Positions 35,171 through 45,970 of a stretch of DNA of 64,000 bases are shown piece by piece. The DNA lies in NCBI RefSeq assembly GCF_000826145.2, contig NZ_LN651337.1, positions 1,437,945 through 1,501,944 on the forward strand. The letters are read 5' to 3'. Under the pieces are notes generated by a model. The model worked only from the letters and a program-made list of their open reading frames with translations, made no database searches and had not been told where the DNA came from. This DNA is from Sporosarcina koreensis. Lineage in GTDB: Bacteria > Bacillota > Bacilli > Bacillales_A > Planococcaceae. The translations under genes were made by a program, and so were the position numbers. The stretch's first letter is position 1; the number at the start of each line of letters is the position of its first letter.

Positions 35171-36157
35171 TCACACCGAAATACAGCGGCTGCGGCTTTC
35201 ATGAGTGCGCTGCCGCTCCGCTTTATGGCGGTACATTTCCTGATCCGCTTCCCTGAACAATTCCCCCATGTTCCCTATTGAATGTTCCGTGAAAGCGCAT
35301 CCATAGGACAGATGAAGTTCTTCCCCTGCATGTTCCGCATTGTACCGGGCAAGCTCGTCAGACAGGATTTCCATGAAGCCGGCCATGATGCGATGTGTGT
35401 CAGCCCCCCGGACGAGGATCGTGAACTCATCTCCGCCGATCCGCGCCACCGTCGTCTGCTCCGCTGCGAATCTCTTCAGGAACCGCGCGCCTCTCTGCAG
35501 CAGGACATCCCCCGCGTCGTGGCCGTGCCGGTCGTTCACGGTTTTCAGCTTGTCGACATCCAGCACGATCAGTCCAGCCTGATCGGCAACCTCCTGATCC
35601 AGCAATTCCATGACACTGTCAAAATAGGTCCGGTTGTGCAGGCCGGTCAGGGCATCATGGGTCGCCTGGTACTCCAGCTGCTGCTGATAGTCCATGCGGC
35701 CATCGATATTCCGCGTCACGCCCTGCAGTGCAATGAGCCGGCCGCCTTGATACAGGGGCGTCATCCGCTCTTCGAACCAATGATACACCCCATCGCGGTC
35801 CCGCCACCTTTGGATGAGCGGCTCGCTGTAGTCGACTCGCCCGCTCACTTTGTCATCCATCTCGGTCCGGTCTTCCGGATGAACCAGGTTGAATGGAACG
35901 GAGGGATCTTCCATGGCGGCAGCCGCCGTTCCTTCGCCCAGCCATAAGTCGATGGCGGGACTCAGATAAATGAACTTCGGCTCCGGTTGTATCTGGAAGT
36001 AGTAGATCACGTCCTGTGAATTATCCAGCATGTCCAGAAGTTCACGGCCTGGCGAGGAACCGGTTCCGGAAAAACCATCCGATGCCGCAGGCTTCCTGGC
36101 AGACCTCTCTGTAAATATGGAAAGTAAATTCTTCAGCAAATTGATGATTCCCAACAA
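35171..36157 (-). CDS. PAS-GGDEF diguanylate cyclase
   Basis: A 328-residue protein that would make cyclic-di-GMP. An N-terminal amphipathic segment and a Ser/Gly linker lead into a PAS domain at about 40-155 (DVIYYFQIQPEPKFIYLSPA; WRDRDGVYHWFEERMTPLY; ALQGVTRNID). A GGDEF domain follows, with THDALTGLHNRTYFD, VLDVDKLKTVNDRHGHDAGD and the intact RIGGDEF near residue 240. There is no EAL partner. The start is TTG 36157 after AGGAGGGG. The small unknown gene ends 23 bp upstream on the same strand, so cotranscription is likely. Confidence 0.9.
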   Translation of the reverse strand: MLGIINLLKNLLSIFTERSARKPAASDGFSGTGSSPGRELLDMLDNSQDVIYYFQIQPEPKFIYLSPAIDLWLGEGTAAAAMEDPSVPFNLVHPEDRTEMDDKVSGRVDYSEPLIQRWRDRDGVYHWFEERMTPLYQGGRLIALQGVTRNIDGRMDYQQQLEYQATHDALTGLHNRTYFDSVMELLDQEVADQAGLIVLDVDKLKTVNDRHGHDAGDVLLQRGARFLKRFAAEQTTVARIGGDEFTILVRGADTHRIMAGFMEILSDELARYNAEHAGEELHLSYGCAFTEHSIGNMGELFREADQEMYRHKAERQRTHESRSRCISV

Positions 36158-36180
36158 ATGCCCCTCCTGTCATGGCTACC

Positions 36181-36456
36181 TTACTTAATAGCCTCCTGAC
36201 ACTTTTCCAAACGTTCCAGATATGACTGGTACTCTATATAGTACCGGATCGTCCGGGGATACAGATCGAGCCCCCGCTTATATTCCTTCTCGATCCCCTG
36301 CAGCATAAGATCCGTAATATCGGACTGCCCCTGGTAGATCCCTTTGCGCTGTAAGTTATGGAGACGGTTCGCATACTGTTCAGCAGATATGTCCGACAGC
36401 ATCCGGGTCCCCGGCTGCAGATCATGGCGTTTTTTGAGATATTCGATGAATTCCAT
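36181..36456 (-). CDS. Small protein of unknown function upstream of the diguanylate cyclase
   Basis: A 91-residue helical basic/acidic protein (EFIEYLKKRHDLQPGT, then SAEQYANRLHNLQRKGIY). The pattern of the first 60 residues faintly recalls the SAM-like core-binding domain of tyrosine recombinases, but no catalytic domain follows, so I do not assign that. ATG 36456 has AAGGAG 9 bp upstream. A perfect 8-bp dyad in the leader suggests it is regulated. It probably shares a transcript with the diguanylate cyclase. Confidence 0.65.
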   Translation of the reverse strand: MEFIEYLKKRHDLQPGTRMLSDISAEQYANRLHNLQRKGIYQGQSDITDLMLQGIEKEYKRGLDLYPRTIRYYIEYQSYLERLEKCQEAIK

Positions 36457-36478
36457 GTGTTCTTTCTCCTTAAAACCT

Positions 36479-36508
36479 CTCACTACTCATCTTAATGTAT
36501 GTAGTGAG
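36479..36508. promoter_or_regulatory. Perfect 8-bp dyad in the leader of the small gene
   Basis: CTCACTAC (36479-36486) and GTAGTGAG (36501-36508) are exact inverted repeats 14 bp apart, 23 bp upstream of the start codon. It could be an operator or a leader hairpin. The rest of 36457-36745 is AT-rich with no gene. Confidence 0.4.
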
Positions 36509-36744
36509 TAAGCTGCTTATTAGGAATCAAACTTACTTGGAAATTATACCATCATTCTTCATTTAGGTAAATAGTATGTAGTTAATTATAACTAATAACT
36601 TGAGAGTTACTACCTTATAAACTATATCTCCATTATAGAAACCATACGTCCAATAAGCCATTGTTCTGCAATCAGTGAGAGGTTTGTCTTCCTTTCCGGG
36701 ATATTCAACACTACGCCTGCGCCCTTCCGGATTGCCCGCAGTGC

Positions 36745-36874
36745 AGTATCGGACTTTTGGCGGAAGTTATCGGACATTTCGTGCGAAGTATCGGCCACTT
36801 GCTCCGACTTATCGGACATTTGAGGCTGCATATCGGACACTTCGCCGAATTTATCGGCATCCGGACACAATTCA
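36745..36874 (-). repeat. Family A array, locus 11 (reverse, 6 units)
   Basis: Cores at 36747, 36768, 36789, 36810, 36831 and the head at 36852. The unit at 36768 carries the inverted repeat TTCGTGCGAA. It lies beyond the terminator of the M20 hydrolase gene. Confidence 0.95.
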
Positions 36875-36905
36875 CCACCCAAGACGCCACCCATGTCTTC
36901 CCACA

Positions 36906-36943
36906 TAAAAAATCCTCCGACCCAGCAACCGGTCAGAGGATCC
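36906..36943 (-). terminator. Terminator of the M20 hydrolase gene
   Basis: On the minus strand ATCCTCTGACC pairs with GGGTCGGAGGAT, followed by TTTTT. Confidence 0.85.
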
Positions 36944-36965
36944 GTCCATCAGCTATGCAAACCAT

Positions 36966-38264
36966 TCAATCTTCCATCTGTTTCTCGATGAACGCCTTCA
37001 GCACATGAACCGCTTTGACGCAGTCGTTCAAGTCGGTCCATTCTGCCGGATTGTGGCTGACGCCGCCCGCACTCTTTACGAACAGCATCGCGGCCGGAAC
37101 TTTGCGGCCGATCACCATGGCATCATGACCCGCACCGCTGACGAGGTCCATCGCCGGCATGCCGAACTGTCGGATCGCTTCGTTCATATCGGTGAGCAAG
37201 TGTTCTGGGACGAGAAGCGGCTCGACTGCAAGCATTTGACGGGTCGTCACATCCACATTGTGCATGTTCGCTGACACCTGTGCCGCGCCGACGATCGCTT
37301 CCACAAGCTGCGTCCGCTTGTCCTTGTGGATATCACGGACATCCACGGTCAATTCGACTTTCTGCGGAATGACATTGATACCGTTCGGGCTGACAGTTAG
37401 CTTGCCAACCGTCGCAACTGCCGTGTCACTGAATTTCCGCGGCAGCGAGGAGACGACGTGGACGAAATGGCTCGCGGCGACGAGCGGATCACGCCGGTCG
37501 TCCATCGGTGTATTCCCCGCGTGGCCCGCAGTCCCTTCGAATGTCACATCCATCCAGACCGGTCCCGCGATGCCTTCCACCGCACCGACCGATAAGCCCG
37601 TGCGCTCCAGCAGTTTCCCCTGTTCAATATGCACTTCGACATACAGCGCTATGTCATCCATATCCCGTGCGGCTGCCCGGACGGCTTCCACTGAAGTTCC
37701 ATAGTCCTCCATCACCTCTGCGAACGTCCTGCCGTCCGCATCGCACAGGCTGGCAATCCGTTCCTCCGTCAGCTCACCCGCCATCGCATGGCTGCCTGTC
37801 AGACCCGAGCCGAACCGCGAGCCCTCTTCATCTGAAAAGATGATTACCTCATACGGTTTTGCCGGCTGCACTCCGGTCTCCTTCCACGCTTCCGCCACTT
37901 CCAGCGCAGCGATCACACCGAGCGGTCCGTCGAAGTTGCCGCCGTTCGGCACGCTGTCCACATGGGACCCCGACAGGATCGCCTTGCCCGGTTCCGGGCC
38001 TTCCAATCGGCCAATCACATTGCCTGCCCCGTCCGTTGTCACATGCAGTCCAGCCTCTTCCATCCAGGACATCACAAGCGCCTTCGCCTGTTTTTCTTCG
38101 GATGAAAAGCCGGGCCTGTCCACGCCGCCCTCCGCCGTCCGGCCAATTTCCGACAGCATGCTCAGCCGCTCGGCGACCCGCTGCCCGTCTACACCGCCGC
38201 AGGACAGCGATTCGTTATACCCCGCCGTCAATCTTGAAAATAATGTATTGGATAAAACCATCAT
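36966..38264 (-). CDS. M20-family Zn-dependent amidohydrolase (N-carbamoyl-L-amino acid hydrolase / allantoate amidohydrolase type)
   Basis: A 432-residue enzyme hydrolysing carbamoyl or ureido amide bonds. The metal site is intact: GSHVDSVPNGGNFDGPLGV (His, Asp), SDEEGSRFG (bridging Glu), VEVHIEQG (His) and SGAGHDAM (His). The lid domain block GTAGHAGNTPMDDRRDP is present. It belongs to the carbamoylase/allantoate branch, and exact substrate is open. The start at 38264 follows GGAGGGGGGG; the longer frame upstream is unsupported. It lies downstream of the DUF3100 transporter genes, with a terminator-like hairpin between, so it may be only partly cotranscribed. Confidence 0.88.
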   Translation of the reverse strand: MMVLSNTLFSRLTAGYNESLSCGGVDGQRVAERLSMLSEIGRTAEGGVDRPGFSSEEKQAKALVMSWMEEAGLHVTTDGAGNVIGRLEGPEPGKAILSGSHVDSVPNGGNFDGPLGVIAALEVAEAWKETGVQPAKPYEVIIFSDEEGSRFGSGLTGSHAMAGELTEERIASLCDADGRTFAEVMEDYGTSVEAVRAAARDMDDIALYVEVHIEQGKLLERTGLSVGAVEGIAGPVWMDVTFEGTAGHAGNTPMDDRRDPLVAASHFVHVVSSLPRKFSDTAVATVGKLTVSPNGINVIPQKVELTVDVRDIHKDKRTQLVEAIVGAAQVSANMHNVDVTTRQMLAVEPLLVPEHLLTDMNEAIRQFGMPAMDLVSGAGHDAMVIGRKVPAAMLFVKSAGGVSHNPAEWTDLNDCVKAVHVLKAFIEKQMED

Positions 38265-38335
38265 GACCCCCCCTCCTTCCGGATACTCATCCGGACCTTC
38301 GTGCTCCATACTCCTCCTATTCGCCGTGCACACGA

Positions 38336-38368
38336 AAAAACCTGCCCGCAGCCGGCCGGACAGGCAGT
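38336..38368 (-). terminator. Terminator-like hairpin between the transporter and the M20 gene
   Basis: On the minus strand CTGCC...GGCAG with inner GC-rich pairing, then GTTTTTT. It lies 15-47 bp after the second DUF3100-cluster gene and may reduce readthrough into the hydrolase. Confidence 0.65.
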
Positions 38369-38382
38369 TTGTTTCCACGTTA

Positions 38383-38835
38383 TCAGATGATCCCCTGGAA
38401 CCGCAAAATTAGTTCCGCAATCACAGCCGAGCCGAGGAACGTCCCAAGCATGACGAGCGCACCGACGACGACCGTCCGCCAGCCGAGCTTGACGAAGTCC
38501 GTCCACGAGCGGCCGATCGCAATTCCCGCATACGCAAGGATCGGCGTCGCCAGGGCGAGCAGCTCCACGTGCGATGTCCATTCCACGATCTTGCCGGACC
38601 CCGGGAACCACGGCATCGATACGAGAACACCGATGATCGAAATATAGGCAATGCTCGGGAAGTTCACCGGAATCAGCTCCCGGAGGATGAACCCCGCAAG
38701 ACAGATGACGATCAGTGTGATCATGCCCGGAATCGCAGTAAGCGGCAGGATATCGTACCCGGCCCAGTTGCCGACGAGGGCGGTGATGCCGAAGATTCCG
38801 AGCAGCAATATCCATTCCTGAACGTTTTTCAGCAT
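38383..38835 (-). CDS. Small membrane partner of the DUF3100 protein
   Basis: A 150-residue hydrophobic protein with four to five membrane helices (WILLLGIFGITALVGNWAG at the start; TVVVGALVMLGTFLGSAVIAEL at the end). Its start overlaps the stop of the DUF3100 gene by one base (TGATG), typical of subunits made in equal amounts. It resembles the second half of two-gene permease systems found with amidohydrolases. Transport of the pathway substrate is inferred from context. Confidence 0.8.
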   Translation of the reverse strand: MLKNVQEWILLLGIFGITALVGNWAGYDILPLTAIPGMITLIVICLAGFILRELIPVNFPSIAYISIIGVLVSMPWFPGSGKIVEWTSHVELLALATPILAYAGIAIGRSWTDFVKLGWRTVVVGALVMLGTFLGSAVIAELILRFQGII

Positions 38836-39635
38836 CAGTACCCCTCCCGTTTCCGTGTCATGATCGAATAGATCTTCTCCGTCATCGGCAGCCCGATGAA
38901 GATACTCACCCAGAGGCCTGTCGACAGGGACAGCAAGTTACTCGCACCTGAGAAGGCGACGATCTGCGACTCCATTTCCGGGAAGGCGGCGATCAGCGAC
39001 CCGCTTGCGGCCGCCATCATACTGCCGCTTCCAACACCGGACGCCATCGCGAACGACAGCGGACTGAGCGGTGTCAGTGTTGCGAGCAGGCCGGATATCA
39101 GACCGAGGAACACCGCACCGAACACCGTCCCGAAGATATACATCGCCATCACGCCGCGGCCTTCCGGTGAATTGATGCCGAACTTATCCATGATGAGCCC
39201 GACGTTCGGTTCCCGGCCGATCGAGTGCGTCATGCCGACCGCCTCCCGCTTCATGCCGAGCCAGATCGCCACCGGAAGGGCGATCAGGATCGTTCCCAGG
39301 TTCCCGAGCTCCTGCAGCAGCAGCGCAGGTCCGGCTGCAATCACTTCAGGCAGCGACGGTCCGATGATGACCCCAATTTTCGCGAGCAGCAGCGACACAC
39401 CGAGTACGATGATCGGTTCTGCATTCTTCGACTGCTTCTCCTTCACGGCAGGCGTGAAATAAAGCACAAGACCTATAACGAGCGCATACAGCATCGGCAG
39501 CAGCAAAATCACGCCGGGACCTACCGGAATCTTGAATGTGCCGATCAGTTCCGTGACGAGGACGATGCCGAGCACAATTGCATGCAGCCGCCAGTCTTTC
39601 CAGATCCCCTCAAGAGAGTTCTCATTTCCTGCCAT
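38835..39635 (-). CDS. DUF3100 family membrane protein
   Basis: A 266-residue polytopic protein with about seven hydrophobic segments. The Gly/Ser/Met/Ala-rich block ASGVGSGSMMAAASGSLIAAFPEM looks like a substrate-path re-entrant element. This matches the DUF3100 family, uncharacterised membrane proteins that often sit beside amidohydrolases. With the partner gene it probably forms a permease for the compound degraded by the M20 enzyme. Regulation is presumably by the PucR-type activator at the head of the cluster. Confidence 0.82.
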   Translation of the reverse strand: MAGNENSLEGIWKDWRLHAIVLGIVLVTELIGTFKIPVGPGVILLLPMLYALVIGLVLYFTPAVKEKQSKNAEPIIVLGVSLLLAKIGVIIGPSLPEVIAAGPALLLQELGNLGTILIALPVAIWLGMKREAVGMTHSIGREPNVGLIMDKFGINSPEGRGVMAMYIFGTVFGAVFLGLISGLLATLTPLSPLSFAMASGVGSGSMMAAASGSLIAAFPEMESQIVAFSGASNLLSLSTGLWVSIFIGLPMTEKIYSIMTRKREGY

Positions 39636-39671
39636 TCCAATCCCCCCTGTGAATTAATTCATTCTATTAAA

Positions 39672-40553
39672 TCAGTGAAGTAACTGATTGGCAAGAACTT
39701 TCGCAACTGCTGTCGAATCCCGCCTGTCATTCCCTTCCGCACTGGCGCGGGTGAACAGGTCATAGGCCGCATCGCTGACTGCAGTCGGGACCCCTTCCGA
39801 TCCAGCCAGATTCCGGTAGAGTGTCAGATCCTTCAGCATATTCGCGAGTGAAAACGTCACATCATCGAATGTTCCCTTTATGATCGACGGGCCGAACACA
39901 TCCATTACTTTCGTCTGTCCGGAACCTTTTTGAAAAATTTCCGCGAGCCGCTCTTTGGGCATGCCCGCCTTCTCCCCCGTCAGGAGTGCTTCCGCCAGCA
40001 GAGAAATGATACCGCCGACGACCATGTTGTTGCACAGCTTGACGATCTGCCCGCTGCCGCTCGGCCCCATGTACTCGACATGGCTGCCCATATCTCCCAG
40101 CACCGATGCTACTTGCGAGAACGCCTCCTCGTCACCACCCACCATGATTGTAAGCGTTCCGGACCGTGCCCCAGCAGGTCCGCCGCTCACCGGGCAATCG
40201 AAGTAACTTATGCCGACCGCCCGTGCGGCCTGCTCGAAATTCCTCGTGCACTCCACGTCATTCGTACTCATGTCAAGTACGATACTGCCCTGCTCCAAAT
40301 GCCGCAAGACACCTTCACGTCCATCCATCAGCACGCTCTGCACCAGATCCGTCGACGGGAGCGACAAAACGAGTACATCGCAGCTCCGTGCAAGCCCTGC
40401 CGCCGAAGCAGCAGGCTCCGCGCCTTCCTCAGCTGCCCGTCGGACCGCTTCCGGATCCGCATCGAAGGCGGTGACCTTCCATCCCTTTTTCAACAAGTTC
40501 ACAACCATTCCAAAACCCATCAGCCCACAGCCGATTACACCGATTTTCTGCAT
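39672..40553 (-). CDS. Beta-hydroxyacid dehydrogenase (3-hydroxyisobutyrate / tartronate semialdehyde reductase family)
   Basis: A 293-residue NAD(P)-dependent enzyme. The Rossmann motif is IGVIGCGLMGFGMVVNLLKKG, the substrate-binding block DCPVSGGPAGARSGTLTIMVGG, and the catalytic lysine lies in GSGQIVKLCNN (about residue 170). Members interconvert beta-hydroxyacids and semialdehydes, for example tartronate semialdehyde and glycerate. It lies between the aldehyde dehydrogenase and the transporter genes with short gaps, so it likely handles a semialdehyde from the same substrate. Confidence 0.9.
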   Translation of the reverse strand: MQKIGVIGCGLMGFGMVVNLLKKGWKVTAFDADPEAVRRAAEEGAEPAASAAGLARSCDVLVLSLPSTDLVQSVLMDGREGVLRHLEQGSIVLDMSTNDVECTRNFEQAARAVGISYFDCPVSGGPAGARSGTLTIMVGGDEEAFSQVASVLGDMGSHVEYMGPSGSGQIVKLCNNMVVGGIISLLAEALLTGEKAGMPKERLAEIFQKGSGQTKVMDVFGPSIIKGTFDDVTFSLANMLKDLTLYRNLAGSEGVPTAVSDAAYDLFTRASAEGNDRRDSTAVAKVLANQLLH

Positions 40554-40596
40554 GATATCCCTCCTGTCATCTCGTACTCCGCTGAATCATCCGCCG

Positions 40597-42045
40597 TCAC
40601 GGACGGATGTAGACCGTCTTGTAGTCCGTCCAGAAATCGAGCGCTGTCGATCCCTGTTCCCGCGGTCCAATACTCGAGGCCTTCTTGCCGCCGAACGGGT
40701 ACTGATTTTCGAAGTAGTTGGAAGGGATATTCACATGTGTCACACCGGATTCGATGTGGCGCACAAAATGGAACGCCTTTTTCAAATCATTCGTATAGAT
40801 TGTCGATGACAGTCCGAATTCGCTCGTATTGGCGAGTTCAAGAGCCTCTTCATACGTATCAGCCACTGTCATCGCAATCACCGGACCGAAGATTTCCTCC
40901 TTGAAGATCGTCATGTCCTTCGTCACACCGCTGAACAATGTCGGTGCAACGAAGAATCCTTTATCCAGTCCGTCTTCCAGCAGCTGTTCTCCGCCAAATT
41001 CAAGCACCGCACCCTCGTCGATAGCAGATTTCACGTAGTGCAGATACGTCTTCAGCTGGCCTTCATCGACGACCGGTCCGTTATCCGCGCCTTCCGTGAA
41101 ACCATCCGCAATCTTCAATTTCCGTGCCCGGGCGGCAAGCTTTTCCGTCAGTTCCTCTGCAATCGCGCGGAGGACGATCAGCCGGCTCGTGCCTGTGCAA
41201 CGCTGTCCATTATCCAAGAATCCGCTGACGATGAGATTGTCGGCGGTTTCATCCAGATCGGCGTCTTCCAGTACGATGGAGGCATTCTTGCCGCCCATTT
41301 CTGCCTGCATCTTTGCGCCGCGTTCGCTGACTGCTTTGCCAAGCGCGAGTCCGACTTGCGTGGAACCTGTGAAGGACACCGCCCGGATCTTCTCATGGCT
41401 GCCGATCGCATTGCCGATCACACCACCCGGACCTGTCACCATGTTGATGACGCCTGCCGGGACACCCGCCTGCTCGAACAGCTCCATGATCTTGATGCTG
41501 ATGAGCGACGTATTGCTCGCTGGTTTGAAGATGACCGTATTGCCTGCGATGATTGCAGGAGCGATTTTCCAGATCCCGATGCCGAGCGGGAAGTTGTAAG
41601 GCGCAATCACGCCGACGACGCCGAGCGGTTCGCGGATCGTGCACGCGAAAATCCCAGCGTCGTGGGACGGTACGGTTTCCCCAGTCATACGGGTCGCTTC
41701 CCCGCTGAACTGCTTCATCGCCTCAATCGTTTTCCGGACTTCGCCATTCGCTTCCCGGTACGACTTCCCGACTTCCTTCGTAATGATTTCAGCAAGTTCC
41801 GCCTTCTGTTCCTCCAGCAGGCGGATGAGTGTGAACAGGACATCCCCGCGTATCGGCGCAGCAGTCTCCGCCCAGTCCGAAAATGCTGTCTCAGCAGCCT
41901 GGATGGCTCGTTCCACGTCACTTTCATCCGACTTCTGGAAATATCCCAGCACATCCCCGTTGGCAGGATTCAGGCTCGCATAGGTCTCGCCAGTTCCCGA
42001 ATCCACCCACTCTCCATTAATATAATTATGATATACGGCACTCAC
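40597..42045 (-). CDS. NAD(P)-dependent aldehyde dehydrogenase
   Basis: A 482-residue ALDH-superfamily enzyme oxidising an aldehyde or semialdehyde to the acid. Cofactor motifs VSFTGSTQVGLALGK and EMGGKNASIVLEDADLD contain the general-base Glu, and the catalytic Cys is in NGQRCTGTSR (about residue 283). The C-terminal IFGPVIAM block is present. Overall it resembles 2-oxoglutarate semialdehyde or succinate semialdehyde-type enzymes. It is the first structural gene after the PucR-type regulator, and the AT-rich 90-bp gap before it (42046-42135) probably holds the operon promoter. Confidence 0.92.
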   Translation of the reverse strand: MSAVYHNYINGEWVDSGTGETYASLNPANGDVLGYFQKSDESDVERAIQAAETAFSDWAETAAPIRGDVLFTLIRLLEEQKAELAEIITKEVGKSYREANGEVRKTIEAMKQFSGEATRMTGETVPSHDAGIFACTIREPLGVVGVIAPYNFPLGIGIWKIAPAIIAGNTVIFKPASNTSLISIKIMELFEQAGVPAGVINMVTGPGGVIGNAIGSHEKIRAVSFTGSTQVGLALGKAVSERGAKMQAEMGGKNASIVLEDADLDETADNLIVSGFLDNGQRCTGTSRLIVLRAIAEELTEKLAARARKLKIADGFTEGADNGPVVDEGQLKTYLHYVKSAIDEGAVLEFGGEQLLEDGLDKGFFVAPTLFSGVTKDMTIFKEEIFGPVIAMTVADTYEEALELANTSEFGLSSTIYTNDLKKAFHFVRHIESGVTHVNIPSNYFENQYPFGGKKASSIGPREQGSTALDFWTDYKTVYIRP

Positions 42046-42135
42046 ATATACATCCCCTCTCGATAATTGTCTATCTATTATGATAAATCAATCTTAGAGA
42101 AAATTATATGTAGTTACCTACTAACTTCATCGCCA

Positions 42136-43758
42136 TTATTCGTGTATCTCCATAAAAATACGGAATGCGACAACCGTGTCAATCCACTCGGCTTCATTGC
42201 CGAAATCGGTTTCAAGCAGCTCTTCAATCTTTTTCAGACGGTAGTACAGCGTATTCGGATGGACATGGAGTTTGTCCGCTGTCGATTTCTGGCTGCGGTT
42301 AGAGCGGATGTATGCATCCAGCGTGCCGATCAGCACAGGACCAGCATCGCGAAGCCGGTGCAGCTTGTCTTCTGCGAACCGTTCCAGGAGTTCGCGGTCG
42401 ACTTCATAGAGGAGCCGTTCCAGGCCGAGCATCGAATACTCGACAATCGGAATGCCGGATCGTTTCGCATAACCGGCAGAGCGGGCTGCTTCCTGATAGG
42501 TCACTTCGAGTGCCTGGATCGGAGTCTCCCTGCCGATGCCGAAGACAGCATCGCCATCGCCCGGCCACCGCTCACGCAGCTGCCGCATCAGGTTCTGCGC
42601 CGGCTGTGCCTCATCCACCGGCAAGAGGACGATGAGCTGGAACGCATGAGTGAAGATGAGCGCATCCGGACGTTCCGATCGGACTGCCTGTTCCACGTAC
42701 TTCACCATCTGCTCCTTACCGATCAGCTGGTCCGGTTCCCACAGCGGTTTCCGGCTGCCTTCGATCAGGATGCACTGCACCATCGTATCCGGACGCCAGT
42801 TCACATAACGCAGGGCCGCCTCCAATTCCTGTCCTGATAAGCCGCTCAGCAGACGGTTGAATACCTGTTCCCGGAAATGGAGCTCTTTTTCATACAGCGC
42901 ATTCTCTTTGATGAGCACCAATACAATCGACAGGCTCGCCTGCTCAATGGTGAGCTTTTCCATGCTGCCGAACGTTGCGAACGGCCGGTCGAACGACAGG
43001 AAGCCGAGCATTTCGGTGCCCCGCCGGATCGGAAAGGCGGATTCCCTGTCCGCTTTCACCGGCTGTGTTCGATAAACCACAGATGAACCGATCATTCTTT
43101 CAAGCGCCGTCAGGATCGATTGAAGACCCCGCCCTTCGATCATAAGCTGATAGAACACATTGTGGATCGACACCGACGTTTCCAGCAGCGAATTTTTTTG
43201 TCGGAGAGCCTCATAGACCCGTGCGTTTTCAATGGCGATCGCACTCTGCCCCGCCATGACTTCAATCACTTTCATATCCTCTACGGTGAACACACCGTCC
43301 TGCCGGTAACTGTTGACAACCACTACGCCCAGACAGCGATCCCGATTCAATATCGGAACACAGAACGTGCTCTTGATATCTTGCTGGTAGACGCCCTTTG
43401 CATAATGCCGCTCGTTTTCTTCAGTCATATTTTCCATATGGGCTTCGATCTCCCGGCGGGACGTGAACAGCTTAGGCTGGCGATCCAAAAACACTTTTCC
43501 GGTGATCGACTCCCCTTCCGCGAATGCAATCTGACGCAAGGCGTCTTCATCGACCCCTTCCCCTCCTGCAAATCGCAGCATCCGGGTTTCCTCGTCATAC
43601 AGGTACAAAAGAAAGACATCCGCCGCCTCCACCAGCCGGGAGGCCGCCCGGATGACCATATGCAGGATCTCCTCCAGTTCCAGCGACTCTGTCAGCATCG
43701 TATTGACCTCCAGCAGCTCCGTCGCCTTCCGCAACTCCATCCCTTCTCGAGCAGCCAT
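42136..43758 (-). CDS. PucR/CdaR-type transcriptional activator with GAF domain
   Basis: A 540-residue regulator. About residues 25-190 form a GAF sensor (LVEAADVFLLYLYDEE; FCVPILNRDRCLGVVVVNS). The middle region resembles the CdaR GGDEF-like domain. The C-terminus carries the PucR helix-turn-helix (SQKSTADKLHVHPNTLYYRLKKIEELL). Family members activate purine, carbohydrate or amide catabolism when the substrate binds. It lies upstream of and parallel to the aldehyde dehydrogenase / DUF3100 / M20 cluster, which is its most likely target. Confidence 0.88.
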   Translation of the reverse strand: MAAREGMELRKATELLEVNTMLTESLELEEILHMVIRAASRLVEAADVFLLYLYDEETRMLRFAGGEGVDEDALRQIAFAEGESITGKVFLDRQPKLFTSRREIEAHMENMTEENERHYAKGVYQQDIKSTFCVPILNRDRCLGVVVVNSYRQDGVFTVEDMKVIEVMAGQSAIAIENARVYEALRQKNSLLETSVSIHNVFYQLMIEGRGLQSILTALERMIGSSVVYRTQPVKADRESAFPIRRGTEMLGFLSFDRPFATFGSMEKLTIEQASLSIVLVLIKENALYEKELHFREQVFNRLLSGLSGQELEAALRYVNWRPDTMVQCILIEGSRKPLWEPDQLIGKEQMVKYVEQAVRSERPDALIFTHAFQLIVLLPVDEAQPAQNLMRQLRERWPGDGDAVFGIGRETPIQALEVTYQEAARSAGYAKRSGIPIVEYSMLGLERLLYEVDRELLERFAEDKLHRLRDAGPVLIGTLDAYIRSNRSQKSTADKLHVHPNTLYYRLKKIEELLETDFGNEAEWIDTVVAFRIFMEIHE

Positions 43759-43833
43759 CCTCTCACCCTTTCTGATGTTGATATTCCTTCAATTATCAGA
43801 CATTTAAGCGGTTGAGACAAGAGGGGTGTTGGG

Positions 43834-44006
43834 GGAATCGGACACACTCCTCGGCATATCGGACACTTGCCGTGATGTATCGGACAATTCGCTGCGCATA
43901 TCGGACACTTGCCCGGACATATCGGACACTTGCCCGGACATATCGGACACACCGCGCGGCATATCGGACACTTCACCGAATTTATCGGCATCTGGACACA
44001 ATTCAA
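43834..44006 (-). repeat. Family A array, locus 12 (reverse, 8 units)
   Basis: Cores at 43836 (AATCGGA), 43857, 43878, 43899, 43920, 43941, 43962 and the head at 43983. Two adjacent units (43899 region to 43941) share the variable half CTTGCCCGGACA, a recent tandem duplication. The array lies between divergent genes and forms much of the apparent upstream reading frame of pepF. Confidence 0.95.
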
Positions 44007-44110
44007 TAACCTCAGCCATATTACTTCCCAACCCGAAAAGTCCGGATCATGGATTTTCTCTTAAACTATCTTTATACTTAGAATATACTTTCAAAAGAGG
44101 AGCGATTCGA

Positions 44111-45904
<1,794 letters not shown>

Positions 45905-45912
45905 ACGAAACG

Positions 45913-45956
45913 GCCCGGCCGTCTCTCTGTTACAGAGGGACAGCCGGGCATTTTTC
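45913..45956 (+). terminator. Terminator of pepF
   Basis: GCCCGGC-GTC-CTCTG/CAGAG-GAC-GCCGGGC long stem followed by ATTTTT. Confidence 0.9.
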
Positions 45957-45970
45957 GTTGCTGGAAACAT

